This document shows, one piece after another, positions 1-9,934 of a stretch of 64,000 bases of DNA. The position numbers and the translations under genes were made by a program. Positions within the stretch are counted from its first letter, which is position 1, and every line of letters starts with the position of its first letter. Origin of the DNA: Bimastos eiseni. Its lineage: Eukaryota; Annelida; Clitellata; Crassiclitellata; Lumbricidae. The DNA is taken from NCBI GenBank assembly GCA_959347315.1, contig OY365811.1:28518833-28582832 (forward strand), given 5' to 3'. The notes beneath the pieces were generated by a model. That model was not told the DNA's origin. It saw only the letters and a program-made list of their open reading frames with translations, and ran no database searches.

Positions 1-895
1 TGAGTTTGCTACACAGAACGCTTTGGTGGATAAGACAATGCAGTGATTGCATCTGAGGTGCTAATGCAGCCAATCGTGCAGTCACACCTTGGTGCTTGTC
101 TAACATTGATGGAGCACCATCTGTTGCCAATAAACAAATTTTAGTTAAATCCAACCCATTTTCTTGGGAAAAAAACTTGATTTTTTCAGAAATAACTTCT
201 CCTGTGGTGTAATTTTCTAACGCTATTAAAGCCAGCATTTCTTCATGAAAACATTTTCCATTAAAAAAACGCACATAAACACACAACTGAGCCACATCTG
301 TGTTGTCTATGGATTCATCAATAACAAGAGACAAAAATTCCACCTGTTTTATGTCGGTAATTAAAGATTCAAACACTTCAGTTCCTAAAATTTCAATTCT
401 GCGTATCGTCGAAGTATCTGACATAGGAATCTGCTGAACAGAAGATGTCATGGTTTTTTTCATTTTATCGTCACTTACTATTTCTTCCAAAACTGCCAGT
501 ATGCATTCTTTCACCGTTTCTGAGTCACTGAATGGTTTCTTTTTTTTGGCTAGTATCCATGATACATGCAATGAAGCAGCGGTTGCTTTTTCCTGCTGAG
601 TCCAAGCTTGCACGAGAATTGCACTGCCACGCTTATAAGATGTGATCAAAGATTCAACCTTTGCTTTTCTAGCAACTGAGCCTTCTGGATACGAAATTCC
701 AAAATCTACATGTTTTGTTGTAAAATGCCGCTTCACGTTGTATTCTTTCACTGCCGAGACACATTCGGTACATAGAACACACATTGGCTTCGAATTGGGC
801 ACATCCGATAATATGAATAAATATTTCATTGTCCAATGATTGTTGAAGTTACGAGTTTCCGAATCTAATTTAGTTTTCTTTGCCACACTAGCCAT
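1..895 (-). CDS. hAT-superfamily transposase (ZBED5/SCAND3-like), partial at window edge
   Basis: One open frame runs leftwards from an ATG at 895 to the window edge, giving 298 codons without a stop. It begins MASVAKKTKLDSETRNFNNH. A BED-like zinc finger is visible, with Cys39, Cys42, His57 and His62. It is followed by the catalytic-core signatures of the domesticated and active hAT group that includes ZBED5, SCAND3 and FAM200: an IDES motif with Asp193, a TDGAPSM motif with Asp259, and an HCLIH motif at His286-Cys287. The protein should bind the element's terminal repeats and catalyse cut-and-paste transposition in the nucleus. The missing part would hold the last catalytic Glu and the C-terminal hAT dimerisation region. 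There is no frameshift or stop in the visible part. The frame lies 490 bp inside a recognisable element terminus. A domesticated host gene is the alternative, but the intact terminal repeat argues for a transposon. Confidence 0.9.
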   Translation of the reverse strand, partial: MASVAKKTKLDSETRNFNNHWTMKYLFILSDVPNSKPMCVLCTECVSAVKEYNVKRHFTTKHVDFGISYPEGSVARKAKVESLITSYKRGSAILVQAWTQQEKATAASLHVSWILAKKKKPFSDSETVKECILAVLEEIVSDDKMKKTMTSSVQQIPMSDTSTIRRIEILGTEVFESLITDIKQVEFLSLVIDESIDNTDVAQLCVYVRFFNGKCFHEEMLALIALENYTTGEVISEKIKFFSQENGLDLTKICLLATDGAPSMLDKHQGVTARLAALAPQMQSLHCLIHQSVLCSKL

Positions 896-1384
896 GACTA
901 TTAATTATTTTTATTGACAAGTTTAAATATAATTTAATTTAAACAAATTTTCAAACATGTGTGGCTTTTTTATACTATTGCTTACAATTTTATTTTATAC
1001 CTATTTGCGTCTTGCAAACTATTTCCGGTTGTGATTGAACTAAAATGAAACTTTGATTAATACTAGGTAACTAAAATTGTATGGTTGTTGGGTGCGTTTT
1101 TGCCACAAACTGCATCCAGCATATTTCTGTTTGTGATTGGACTAAAATTGAATATTAATAAATACAAATTGTTAAAGCTGGTTCTTTTTTTAACAACAAA
1201 CTAATTTTAATATATTTTATAAAATATATAATATAATTCAAATAATTATAATAATAATAATTCAAAAACATAGATTTTTTTTTAAAATCCTTAAAATTTT
1301 AAAATGTTGGCATAGGTCCGCGGGCCAGTTGTTAGGCCTTCGCGGGCCAGATCTGGCCCGCGGGCCGCTAATTGAATAGCCCTG
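1..1384 (-). mobile_element. Autonomous hAT transposon, transposase end with terminal inverted repeat
   Basis: Read on the minus strand, the element begins at 1384 with CAGGGCTATTCAATTAGCGG and continues into a GC-rich palindromic stretch built from GGCCCGCGGGCC (about 1318-1370). It then passes through an AT-rich leader to the transposase ATG at 895. A CAGGG start followed by a GC-rich terminus is typical of hAT elements. A near-repeat TTGTGATTGRACTAAAAT occurs at 1031-1048 and 1130-1147 and may be a subterminal transposase-binding motif. The eight bases outside the terminus, 1385-1392 (GCTTAGGC), would be one copy of the target duplication. The other end lies outside the window. Confidence 0.8.
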
Positions 1385-1392
1385 GCTTAGGC

Positions 1393-1805
1393 AATTCTTT
1401 TTTGTTGTGGAAAGACCAGGCGGTGAGACAGATGTTTGGCCATGCACCCTCATGTCAAGAGAATTAAGTTGTGGACACTTCACACCCATGGCTGTCTCTC
1501 CATGTTATTTAAGGAACTGCTAAGATTCTGAGACAGTGACCAAAGGTATCAGTGAAGTGCAGAAATTGCTATAGTTTATGACGCATTGCCATCAGGGCTT
1601 CCCAGCTCTGCAGTTGTGCAATTGTCATGCTGGAGGTTATTGGCACTATTTGTAGCAGAGCTAGCTTATATTTTCCCATGGGACTTTTCACACTGGGAGC
1701 GCCCCTGATATGGTTGTACTGAGAAAGGAGCTATAGAAATCTGTAAATACAATACAACATAATTTTTTTAAGACTTTTGAGAGTATGTGTTTTTTGTGCT
1801 TTTAG
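1393..1805. other. Intergenic / intronic stretch upstream of the SUOX exon
   Basis: No coding exon is recognised. A short tail (about 1695-1755, GGAGCGCCCCTGATATGG followed by a GAGCTATAGAAATCTGTAAATAC-like end) resembles the 3' tails of the LINE copies at 6075 and 29300, but weakly. The last 20 bases form a pyrimidine-rich tract ending in TTTTAG at 1800-1805, which reads as a 3' splice site for the SUOX exon. The upstream SUOX exon that encodes the initiator Met is not identified. Confidence 0.5.
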
Positions 1806-3358
1806 CTTGGTTGTTATATCAGTACAGTTTGTATGGCACAGTGAATGCGGCCCAGGATAAGGATGCTAGTGCAGACAATGAAAAGGAAGAAATTGTCTTG
1901 CGTGCGGGTCGCCGCCGTCCTGATCTCCCGGACTATAGTTTTGACGAGATCAGTGAGCACACGTCGAATGAAAACAGAATTTGGGTTACGTTCAAAGAAG
2001 GCGTCTATGATATCACGGACTTCATCATTGGTCACCCTGGTGGTGAGCGCATCCTCATGGCGGTTGGGGGTGCTCTGGAGCCTTTCTGGGATCTCTATGG
2101 GGTCCACAAGAGCGCCCATGTCCTTGAAATACTTGAGGAAATGAGAATTGGGAACATCCTCTTGGACGAGGACAAGAAGCAGCTGCAGCACGAAACGGTC
2201 GACTACTTTCTCAATGAACCGAAACGTCATCCAATTCTCAAAATGCACACGGAGAAGCCGTTCAATGCCGAAACACCGCAGCGAATTCTCGTTGAAAGCT
2301 TCCTGACGCCGAATGAGTTCTTCTTTGTGCGCAATCACCTCCCGGTTCCTGACGTCAAGAATGCTGGCAACACGCACAAAGTTGAGATCGGAGGGGTTGG
2401 CATAATAAACCCAGTTTTACTGACTGTTGACGATCTGAAGAAGAAGTTTAAGATTTACAAAGTAACGACGACGATGCAGTGCTCGGGTAATCGTCGATCG
2501 GACATGCACAAGTCAAAGCCAGTGAAGGGCTTGCCGTGGTCGATGGGGGCAATCAGCACAGCCGAGTGGACGGGGGTGAAGCTGAGTGACGTCCTTGCTT
2601 ATGTTGGTGCAGATGAGAGCAAGGTGAATCACGTCATCTTCCAAGGACTCGATCGTGACATGGATGGATCGTGCTTTGAGGCTTCGATCCCAGCAGCCAC
2701 GGCCTTTGATCCGCGCAGGGAAGTGCTGCTGGCGTTTGAGATGAATGGTAAGGAACTGCCAGTGGACCATGGATACCCACTCCGGTTAGTTGTACCAGGA
2801 ACCATTGGAGCACGACAGGTAAAGTGGTTGCATCGTATCACCGTCAGTGAGACTGAAAGTCAGTCCTTCTGGCAGCTGAGGGATTACAAGATATTCAATC
2901 CATCAGCTGTTTGGGAGGGAATGGACCTTATCACGGCCAAGGCCATCCAGGAGTATCCAGTGCAGGCTGCCATCTGTTCTCCAGAGCCAGGTACAACGAT
3001 CACTGGAGAATACCTGGTGGTCAAGGGATACGCTATCAGTGGTGGCGGAAATGGAATTGTGCGTGTCGATGTGACTCTCAATGGAGGCGAGAGCTGGTTT
3101 GAAGCGAAGCTAAGTCCAATGAACCAGGCACCACATCGTGAGTGGGCCTGGACTCTCTGGGAAACATCGATCCTCCTTCCGAAAGGTCACAAGGGAGAGG
3201 TCGAGATTGCAGTCAAGGCCACTGATTCGTCGCACAACACACAACCGGAAACAGACAGTGGAATCTGGAATGCACGTGGACTCCTTGAAACCAAATGGCA
3301 CCGAGTCAAAGTGTTGATTGACACGCCAAAGCAAGACACAAAAGTCAAGTCAAACTGA
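1806..3358 (+). CDS. SUOX: Sulfite oxidase, large terminal exon
   Basis: The enzyme oxidises sulfite to sulfate in the mitochondrial intermembrane space and passes electrons to cytochrome c. Residue numbers count from the start of the open frame at 1787. A short hydrophobic segment (WLLYQYSLYG) precedes a cytochrome b5 domain (about 48-122), with haem ligands His83 in HPGG and His111. The molybdopterin domain follows, with the molybdenum-ligating Cys232 in VTTTMQCSGNRRSDM and the RNHLPVP, HGYPLRLVVPG and GARQVKWL motifs. The C-terminal dimerisation domain has GYAISGGG and the late motif WNARGLLETKWHRVKV. The frame has no ATG before the b5 domain: 1787 is GTG, and TTTTAG at 1800-1805 is a good splice acceptor. 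The targeting presequence and start therefore lie in an upstream exon joined in phase 1. All recognised domains sit in this single exon, which ends at TGA 3356-3358. Confidence 0.95.
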
Positions 3359-5720
3359 AGTCAAATTTCCAAAGATAAATGTATCCAGTCAAACAATGTT
3401 TTAAGATATTTCAAATGGTTTACCGAATGCAATGGGTTAAAGCTATTGCTCAGGCAGACTACTCTTCATTAGGTTTATGTGAAGTAGTTATTTGTTGCAG
3501 AGTTAAAAAGAAACGTCTGGCACCTTTCTACATGGCAATTTGCATTTAGCACAGATTACTCACGATCATCATTGTGGAGTGCACAAAGGTTGTTATAAGG
3601 AACCAGGTTATTGCCAGGTGGAACGGAAGTCTGGAACTACTGTTTCAACCAGCTACCACATAATATGACTTCTTACTCTAACAGGAAAGCTGCTTAATAT
3701 GTGCCTTGAAACTTTTGAAAATGTTAACTCTTTAATGACCAGTCCAGTGGCGTAGCGAGGCAAAGCGCCGCAAGACTTCTTCCAGAGATCTGCACACAGA
3801 CAGTCCCATTCGAATACATCGATGCTCAGGGCAACCCAATCAATTCTTGTGAGCTCAGTGTAATTGAGGGAAATGCTTGCTTTACAAAGGCTTGCTGAAC
3901 CAAGAAGACTTTACCTTGAACAATGTGCAGTGGATAGCATCAGCAGGGCATATATATATATCAAAAATGACTTTCTAAATTTTCATAAAAATAAGGAATA
4001 AATATTTACAAAGGAAATGTTGACCAAATATGAAATGAAAGCTGTAATAAATTGGCAAATGTTGTTTCACCCATCAACGATGAGCTGCTGCACTGGTCTC
4101 ACAGTCACTAAGTACTATCTCATTATTAAAGTGTTAATAAAGTCTTTATATGCAAATATATAGATACACTAATCTATGCCCTCAGTTGAAAACCTGTATC
4201 CTCAGAAAAGCAATTCCCACAAAAGGCCTGTACTCACTGAGCCAGCCACCAGCCATCCAAGTTCTTGGACAAAATGTTGAGAATCATTCCTGGAACGATA
4301 CTTAGTCTTTACGACATACAGTTCAGCTGATTGAAACAAGAACTAACAGTGTTGACATAATTCAAGATCTATATCCTATGTAAACCATGTCAGCCATATT
4401 AGTTATCAAGGATGCAGTTACATCCATCGACTTAGTAAGTAACTATATACTTTATTGAACTACCTGCAAATGTACTGCAGGAATATCGAATACGAACAAT
4501 CACAAGACAATAATAATATGCAAAGCAATAAAATAAAAAGATTTACGAATCAATATGCACAATGCTGCACATGGCCATTGTCCGCCAATACATTGCAATT
4601 ACATCATACGTCCAACGGTCCAGCAGCAGGTTGCGCACCACTGTGTATCAGTGTATCGGTGAGATAAAGAGAAAATAGTATACCAAGAGATGAGTTAGCA
4701 GACAGACATTGCAATGCATGCCATAGGTTGCACTGCACTACAGCTCCACATAGGATCGATGGCTCATCGCCATTAGCCTAAGTTGTAATTACAAGTTCAC
4801 TAACCTATCCGAAATCGGTTTAATGCAGACCCAGAGTCACCAAGGCAAGTTGAAGCCCCAAGATAGACATAGTGCTCAGGTGTGGAGCAGTTAGGCAGAA
4901 TCACTGCTACCCACTGGTCCCTCCATGCTGAAATAATTGTCATCTCTCCAATGGAATATCCAAATGGAAGAGCGAATGATGCAACAGACACCAAAGAGCA
5001 GTGATCCCATGGACTTGAACCTTATTATAATCTAACCTGTTGAGTTTGTGTTAGAACTGTCTGACTTGGTGGGCCGATTTTCTTCAGTGCTGTCGGTTGG
5101 AGATAAGCAGCAGGAACCCATCCGTGCTTGGTTCCTATCTGGACATACCACCAACCTACATCACCAGAAGAACACAGAGCCATGTATCTGCTTATTCTTT
5201 GTTCATTTAGTTATGTAACTTTACTTAACTAAATGAACCACATCATTCATCCCCAGCCGAGACGGATGCCCAACTGCAGACGGCATTAAACCAATATTCC
5301 CAGACCCAACTGTAAAACCTTCTTAGCACATGCTAAATGTCTCAATATTTAAATTGAAGATCAACAGTCAAAGTCAGCTTACAATGGGTACACCTTTTTT
5401 TAAATTGATTTATTTCCCTTGATAAATGGTTATATGTTTTAACTTCATGTTATGAAAGTAATTCCTTTGTAACTTAGCATTGGATTAGTCACAAGTATTG
5501 AGCTTATTTTGACCTCACCAATTGCACGATTGTTAATAACTTCAGACACTTTCGATCGCCGTGTAAGCGATTTGCTTTCATCATGAGAGTATGAAAACCT
5601 CATTGAAGAAATTTTTCTCGCCTTAGGATGAGCAATAATCTAGTAATTGACTATGACCGAAAAAGCAAAACAACCGACATAGCCGGTGAACATAAGCAAA
5701 ACGGTCAGCATTAAGACTAG
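3359..5720. other. SUOX 3' UTR and intergenic DNA
   Basis: AATAAA-type signals at 3997-4002, about 4044 and 4136-4141 are candidates for SUOX polyadenylation. A TTAACTCTTTAATGACC half-palindrome at 3724 resembles the piggyBac-like mini-elements at 18977. At 3745 the sequence CAGTGGCGTAGCGAGGC looks like one hAT terminus, but I found no partner end or target duplication. A short TA run lies at 3951-3960. Nothing coding is recognised up to 5720. Confidence 0.5.
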
Positions 5721-6253
5721 AGGGTTGCACCGAATAGGTGATTTTCACTATTCGGCCGAATACGAATAATTAGACTAACTATTCTGCTGAATGCGAATAA
5801 CAATAGTGTACAAAAGAGGTCTACCAACAAATTTAAAAATGTCAAACATTAGCAAAAGTTTCAGATCAGTAAATATAATACATAAATTAAAAGTAAACAG
5901 TTAACTACATGTAATTCTTGCATCCTTCTGCCATTCTGGGTAAACTAGAAATGGAACTAATATAACTAAACTCAAAAATTAGACGGTCCAGTCAGTAGAG
6001 AGTTACTTCAGTCCACTCGATATTGCAGCTGCGGCTTGTGCAGCCACAGATGTCACGTGACCAATATTCATAGAGTCTACTTAGATGTGTTTTATAGTAT
6101 ACTTTAAGACCGTTCTGTTAATTAAGCCGGTGTTTAGTTGGGAGCGCTCCTGAGTAGTAGCCTTTAAGGTGCGCTATATAAATTTCCGTAATGAATTAAT
6201 GAATATTCGGTCCAACTACTACTATTCAGCCAATTACCAATTGGTCCATCCCT
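5721..6253. mobile_element. Decayed non-autonomous hAT-like element
   Basis: The left end AGGGTTGCACCGAAT (5721-5735) and the reverse complement of the right end (AGGGATGGACCAATT, ending at 6253) match at about 11 of 15 positions. ATTCGG/CCGAAT motifs recur inside both ends. This pattern is common in hAT elements with TAGGG-type termini. No clean 8-bp target duplication is visible, so the element is old or the bounds are slightly off. A LINE tail lies inside it at 6075-6205. Confidence 0.45.
6075..6205 (+). mobile_element. LINE 3' end fragment (CR1/L2-like)
   Basis: The segment reads TTTAAGACCGTTCTGTTAAT followed by GGGAGCGCTCCTGAGTAG and ends in GCGCTATATAAAT. The same order of motifs ends the LINE copy at 28975-29388 (TTAAGACTGTCCTGTTTAG, GGAGCACTCCTGAGTAG, ACAAATAAATAG). 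Only the very end of the element remains, as expected of 5'-truncated target-primed insertions. It sits inside the older hAT-like element. Confidence 0.6.
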
Positions 6254-6620
6254 TGTGACCCATCTTCTCTGACTTTACCATAGTTCATCTTTGCTCAGTG
6301 TGCTTTTGGCTTCCACCCCTCTAAGGATCCCATTCCATCAGAATCCTTGGGCCAAGCATATGGGACTCCATTCAAAAGGGCCTCAAACAAGCATTTCCTT
6401 GGCACTTCCAAATGTACCACTACATGTCATTAAGCACAACAGGTAACAGACAAAATGCACTCACAAGTATGGACTAGCAAGATTAAGTCCATTGGTGGAC
6501 TTAATCCTCACGAATTTTTCTAGAGTGAGCGCAAACTTTTAAATTGTTGTCACAGGATTTTATAGGGTGTCAAAGGCAATCGATTAATCTACCTTCGACA
6601 CTCGTTCTCTCGGCGCTATC
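6254..6620. other. Intergenic, contains a perfect 11-bp hairpin
   Basis: No gene is seen. At 6481-6506 the sequence GATTAAGTCCA is followed by TTGG and then the exact reverse complement TGGACTTAATC, a perfect 11-bp stem with a 4-base loop. It has no coding neighbour that would explain it. Confidence 0.6.
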
Positions 6621-7365
6621 CAGAGGCGCGTTTACAGAAAACGGGGCCCTATGTGCAAACATTTTGGGGGCCCTCTGAATTTATACACTGAGTCTAATGG
6701 GCCATCTATAAATGATGTCGCGCACCCAATGGAGGGGTCACAGATGTATATCTGTGACGATTTGTGACGAAGGGGATGGAGTCTGAGATATGTGACATCA
6801 CGTCATCACGTCAAATATCGAAATACGCAACTTAATTTATTTTTAAATTTCACTTAGTTAAACAGTGAGCCAGCTTCTGATGGTGAAGAGGCTCAAAACA
6901 CGCAGCCTTCGCTCTTACCAACACAGCTAATCGAGCCGATTGATATTCACATTAACAAAGTAATTATGAATTACCACACTACACTTGTCATGTGAATGCT
7001 TAGCTGCAAAGATAGTGAATATAAATTATTATATTTAAAATATTTCAGTCGTAGACATGTTGTTATTTTGTATTAAATTTTTCATTTATTCGGGGTCCCT
7101 GACCGTCCCTGAGTTGTTATGTTGTATGAAATATTTCCATTCATTTGGGGACCCTCTGAGTTGTCATGTTGTAGTTAATGTTTTCATTCATTTGGGTAAA
7201 CTGAGATGTTATTTTGTATTAAATGCTTTCATTCATTTGGGGGCCCCGAGACGTTATTCACATTAACTTACACTTTGTATTTAATGTTTTCATCATTTGG
7301 GGGCCCGCTGAGATTTGGAGGCCCTAGGCGCGCACCTAATGCGTCTATAGGTAAACGCGCCACTG
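6621..7365. mobile_element. Complete non-autonomous hAT element, 745 bp
   Basis: The left terminus CAGAGGCGCGTTTAC and the reverse complement of the right terminus CAGTGGCGCGTTTAC match at 14 of 15 positions. The flanking octamers are GCGCTATC (6613-6620) and GCACTATC (7366-7373), a 7-of-8 target duplication of the length expected for hAT. No transposase frame is present. The interior carries GGGGCCC-rich motifs and a tandem array at 7055-7310. Confidence 0.85.
7055..7310 (+). repeat. Degenerate ~60-bp tandem array inside the hAT element
   Basis: About four to five imperfect units share the order TGTTATtTTGTATtAAAT, then TTTTCATTCATTTGGGG, then GCCC and TGAG. Such internal arrays are common in non-autonomous hAT elements. 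Unit boundaries are approximate. Confidence 0.6.
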
Positions 7366-9934
7366 GCACTATCCCTCTCTAGCCTCTGGCGCGGATCGGA
7401 ACATGCGAAAGAATTGACACGGGCACTCTGATCTATAAAGCTACCCTTTACCCTTTACCTAAAGCTACCTCCAGTTTACACACAAGATAAAGGTAAAAGG
7501 GTTACATTTTGCGGATTAGGACCACTGTTTCACCTTTGTTTCCAGACAGACGTTGTTGCAATCTCCCCATGCAGAAATTTCGAAGCTTCCCTTGTTTCTT
7601 CATGGTGGGTAGACGTTGTAAAAGCTACAGTTTAGCGTATTTGATTAAAAGTTCATAATTTAGTTTTACCCAAAACTATGCTTATCCATCCTCTAAACAA
7701 ATTGGAAAATTATGTTAAATGGAGTTCACAACTTACGTAGTGTTTGCTTGGCAATCTGCGTTTTTTAACGGCAACAACACTGAGATTAGATAAAGTTATC
7801 GAACACTTTGAGACGTCCATCATCAAACTACTCAGGACCTACTGGGATCAACTTTGAAATGAAATACAAGGCAGCTGCTGACATAATTATTTCGACTCCC
7901 TCTTCAAAATCCCACCGGCTAACACAGCACATGACCTGTTGTAATGTTATATAATTATAACGCACACGACACGTCAAAACAGCTCGAGCATAACCGAACG
8001 TCAGAGACACAAGGCTACCATGTTTAATATATTATTATCTCGGATTATAAGCAACTTATTCTGCAACAGGCTGAAGCATTACTCAACAGTAAACGGATTG
8101 CCGCACACGTACATCTATTAAATAACTTCACGCCCCATTTAAAGTTCAGATTATTATTCTGTTAATTCAATTCAACTGCTTCTGAGCCGTTGTTTCGAAG
8201 CTTTGACTGCCTATTAATTACAGCAACGTTTGTCATAGATGCAAACGTTACCAGTTACGCTGTTTCTTCAGATGGCAGCACGCATTTTGTCTTTCTTATT
8301 CACTATATCAAGTATTTTTGATTGATTGATTGATTGATCCACGGGTTGGACTTCTCCCTGCGTTGTTAACTGATCGATTCGGTAGATGGCAGGAGAGAGA
8401 AAGGAAGCTAGCGGTAGGAAAGGAAAGAAGTGGAACGCGATGGGTAGGTGAAGGCGTGGGACGGGAGAAGGGGAGCAGAGGCGGTGGGAGAGGCAGGAAG
8501 GGGAGAGTGACGAAATAGAGAAGACAGAGATGATGAGTGGAATGAGGGGAGGGGAGTAGGAAGGTGGAAGAATCGGAAAAGGATGATGAGTGGAAGTGGC
8601 ACTTGAGGGAAAGAGATGGCTAGTTTTAAGTAGAGTTCAAGCACGCTAAACTTTGTCACCCTAGGATGGGAATAGATCTAGCTTTATTATCATTAATTTT
8701 GCATTTATATTATTTTAGAAGATGAACGACAGGATGAGGAAGATGATATTGGTGAGGAAGACGATGATGATAGTCGCATAGTCAGAGCAAAAAAAGAATA
8801 GGAATTACATAAGGAGAGAGCAGAAGACAACAAAAGATGAAGAAAGGAGATATATTCAAAGAGGACTTGAAGAAGACACTATGAAACCACGCGATGAAAA
8901 AGCGAAGTAGATGCGAACGCATACATGAAAAGAATGTGACGAAGATATGCAGAAGATGTGAGGTCAAAGGTAGAAAATTGGAGGAGGAAGACAAAGGAGG
9001 AGGAAGATGACGAACAGAGAAGATAGAGGAAGGCAGAAGAAGTGGTTTTTACACTGACACATCTCTCCTGATCCACTATAAACCTGTTATGTTTTATTTA
9101 CATTTAATGTTTATAATGTTCGACTTGAGCACGCATTTCACACAAGTACAGACAAAATAATGGCTATAATTTCTGCCTTTACACATCTTGTGTTGCGGGT
9201 TCAAAATACTGCACATCTTTTAGAATTCGCAATAATCCATTTTGACACACTTTTAAAAAGGCCAGCAAGTACTGAGTTTACCCATATTGTTCCGACAAGG
9301 CATCTCTGTAGAATTAACTATTACTTTATGCATTTGGGTCATTTTGAACAGATAATATCAAGTCCATGGTACCTAGAATACCATTAAAATACTTCATCAG
9401 GTTATCAGAAGTATTTAAATAGTTACCTTTCCTGTAACCAAACACACAGAATGAATTTGTGATACAAAATTTCATTAACAACATTATGTTAAGCTGAAAA
9501 ATTAATTTATTTCGTAAAAGTAAAAAATCTTCAACCACTCGCCAACCAAGTAAAAGTTTTCATTTCACCTACGTTACATTCCAAAAAGCACATTTGAATA
9601 ACAGCAGAAATTTACAACTTAAGCCCAATATAACCAAAATCTGTGGCATATAATTTGATAACTATCAGTTTGAGGTTCATACTCGATAACTCTATACAAC
9701 AGTCCTGTGAGGTCAATCAACGAGTTTTACTGTCAATGCCACTACATCGGGTGACCTCCACGGGCCAAATGAACATTAAGAAGTCTGTACATTTTCTCGT
9801 GTCAGCAGAAAGGCAGGAAATCTCTGCTGACATTCGTGTTTGCTGTTACATAGTTTGGCAAGTTAGGGATGATAACAGATGTGAATTGTTGGAATAGTCC
9901 AGATGTGGCTGATGTTAAGGAGTTCATGCTGAGG
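7366..9934. other. Intergenic DNA with simple repeats
   Basis: No convincing exon is found. A (GATT)n run lies at about 8319-8338, followed by the purine-rich tracts annotated separately. The 3' end of the minus-strand DCUN1D transcript must extend leftwards from 9935 into this stretch. I did not find an unambiguous polyadenylation signal for it. Confidence 0.4.
8386..9050 (+). repeat. Purine-rich, strand-asymmetric tracts
   Basis: Two blocks, roughly 8386-8620 and 8716-9050, consist almost only of A and G on the plus strand (GAGAGAAAGGAAG, GGGGAGGGGAG, GAAGAAGAC-like words). They are separated by about 90 bases of ordinary sequence. The short open frames across them are low-complexity Arg/Gly/Lys or Ser/Leu strings and are not genes. 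Such tracts can adopt triplex structures, which is an inference here. Confidence 0.6.

Noticed and set aside
1262..1489. 75-codon minus-strand open frame
   Set aside because: It spans the hAT terminal repeat and its outside flank; it is not a gene.
3745..3761. hAT-like terminus CAGTGGCGTAGCGAGGC
   Set aside because: It has no second terminus or duplicated octamer, so it is kept only as a remark.
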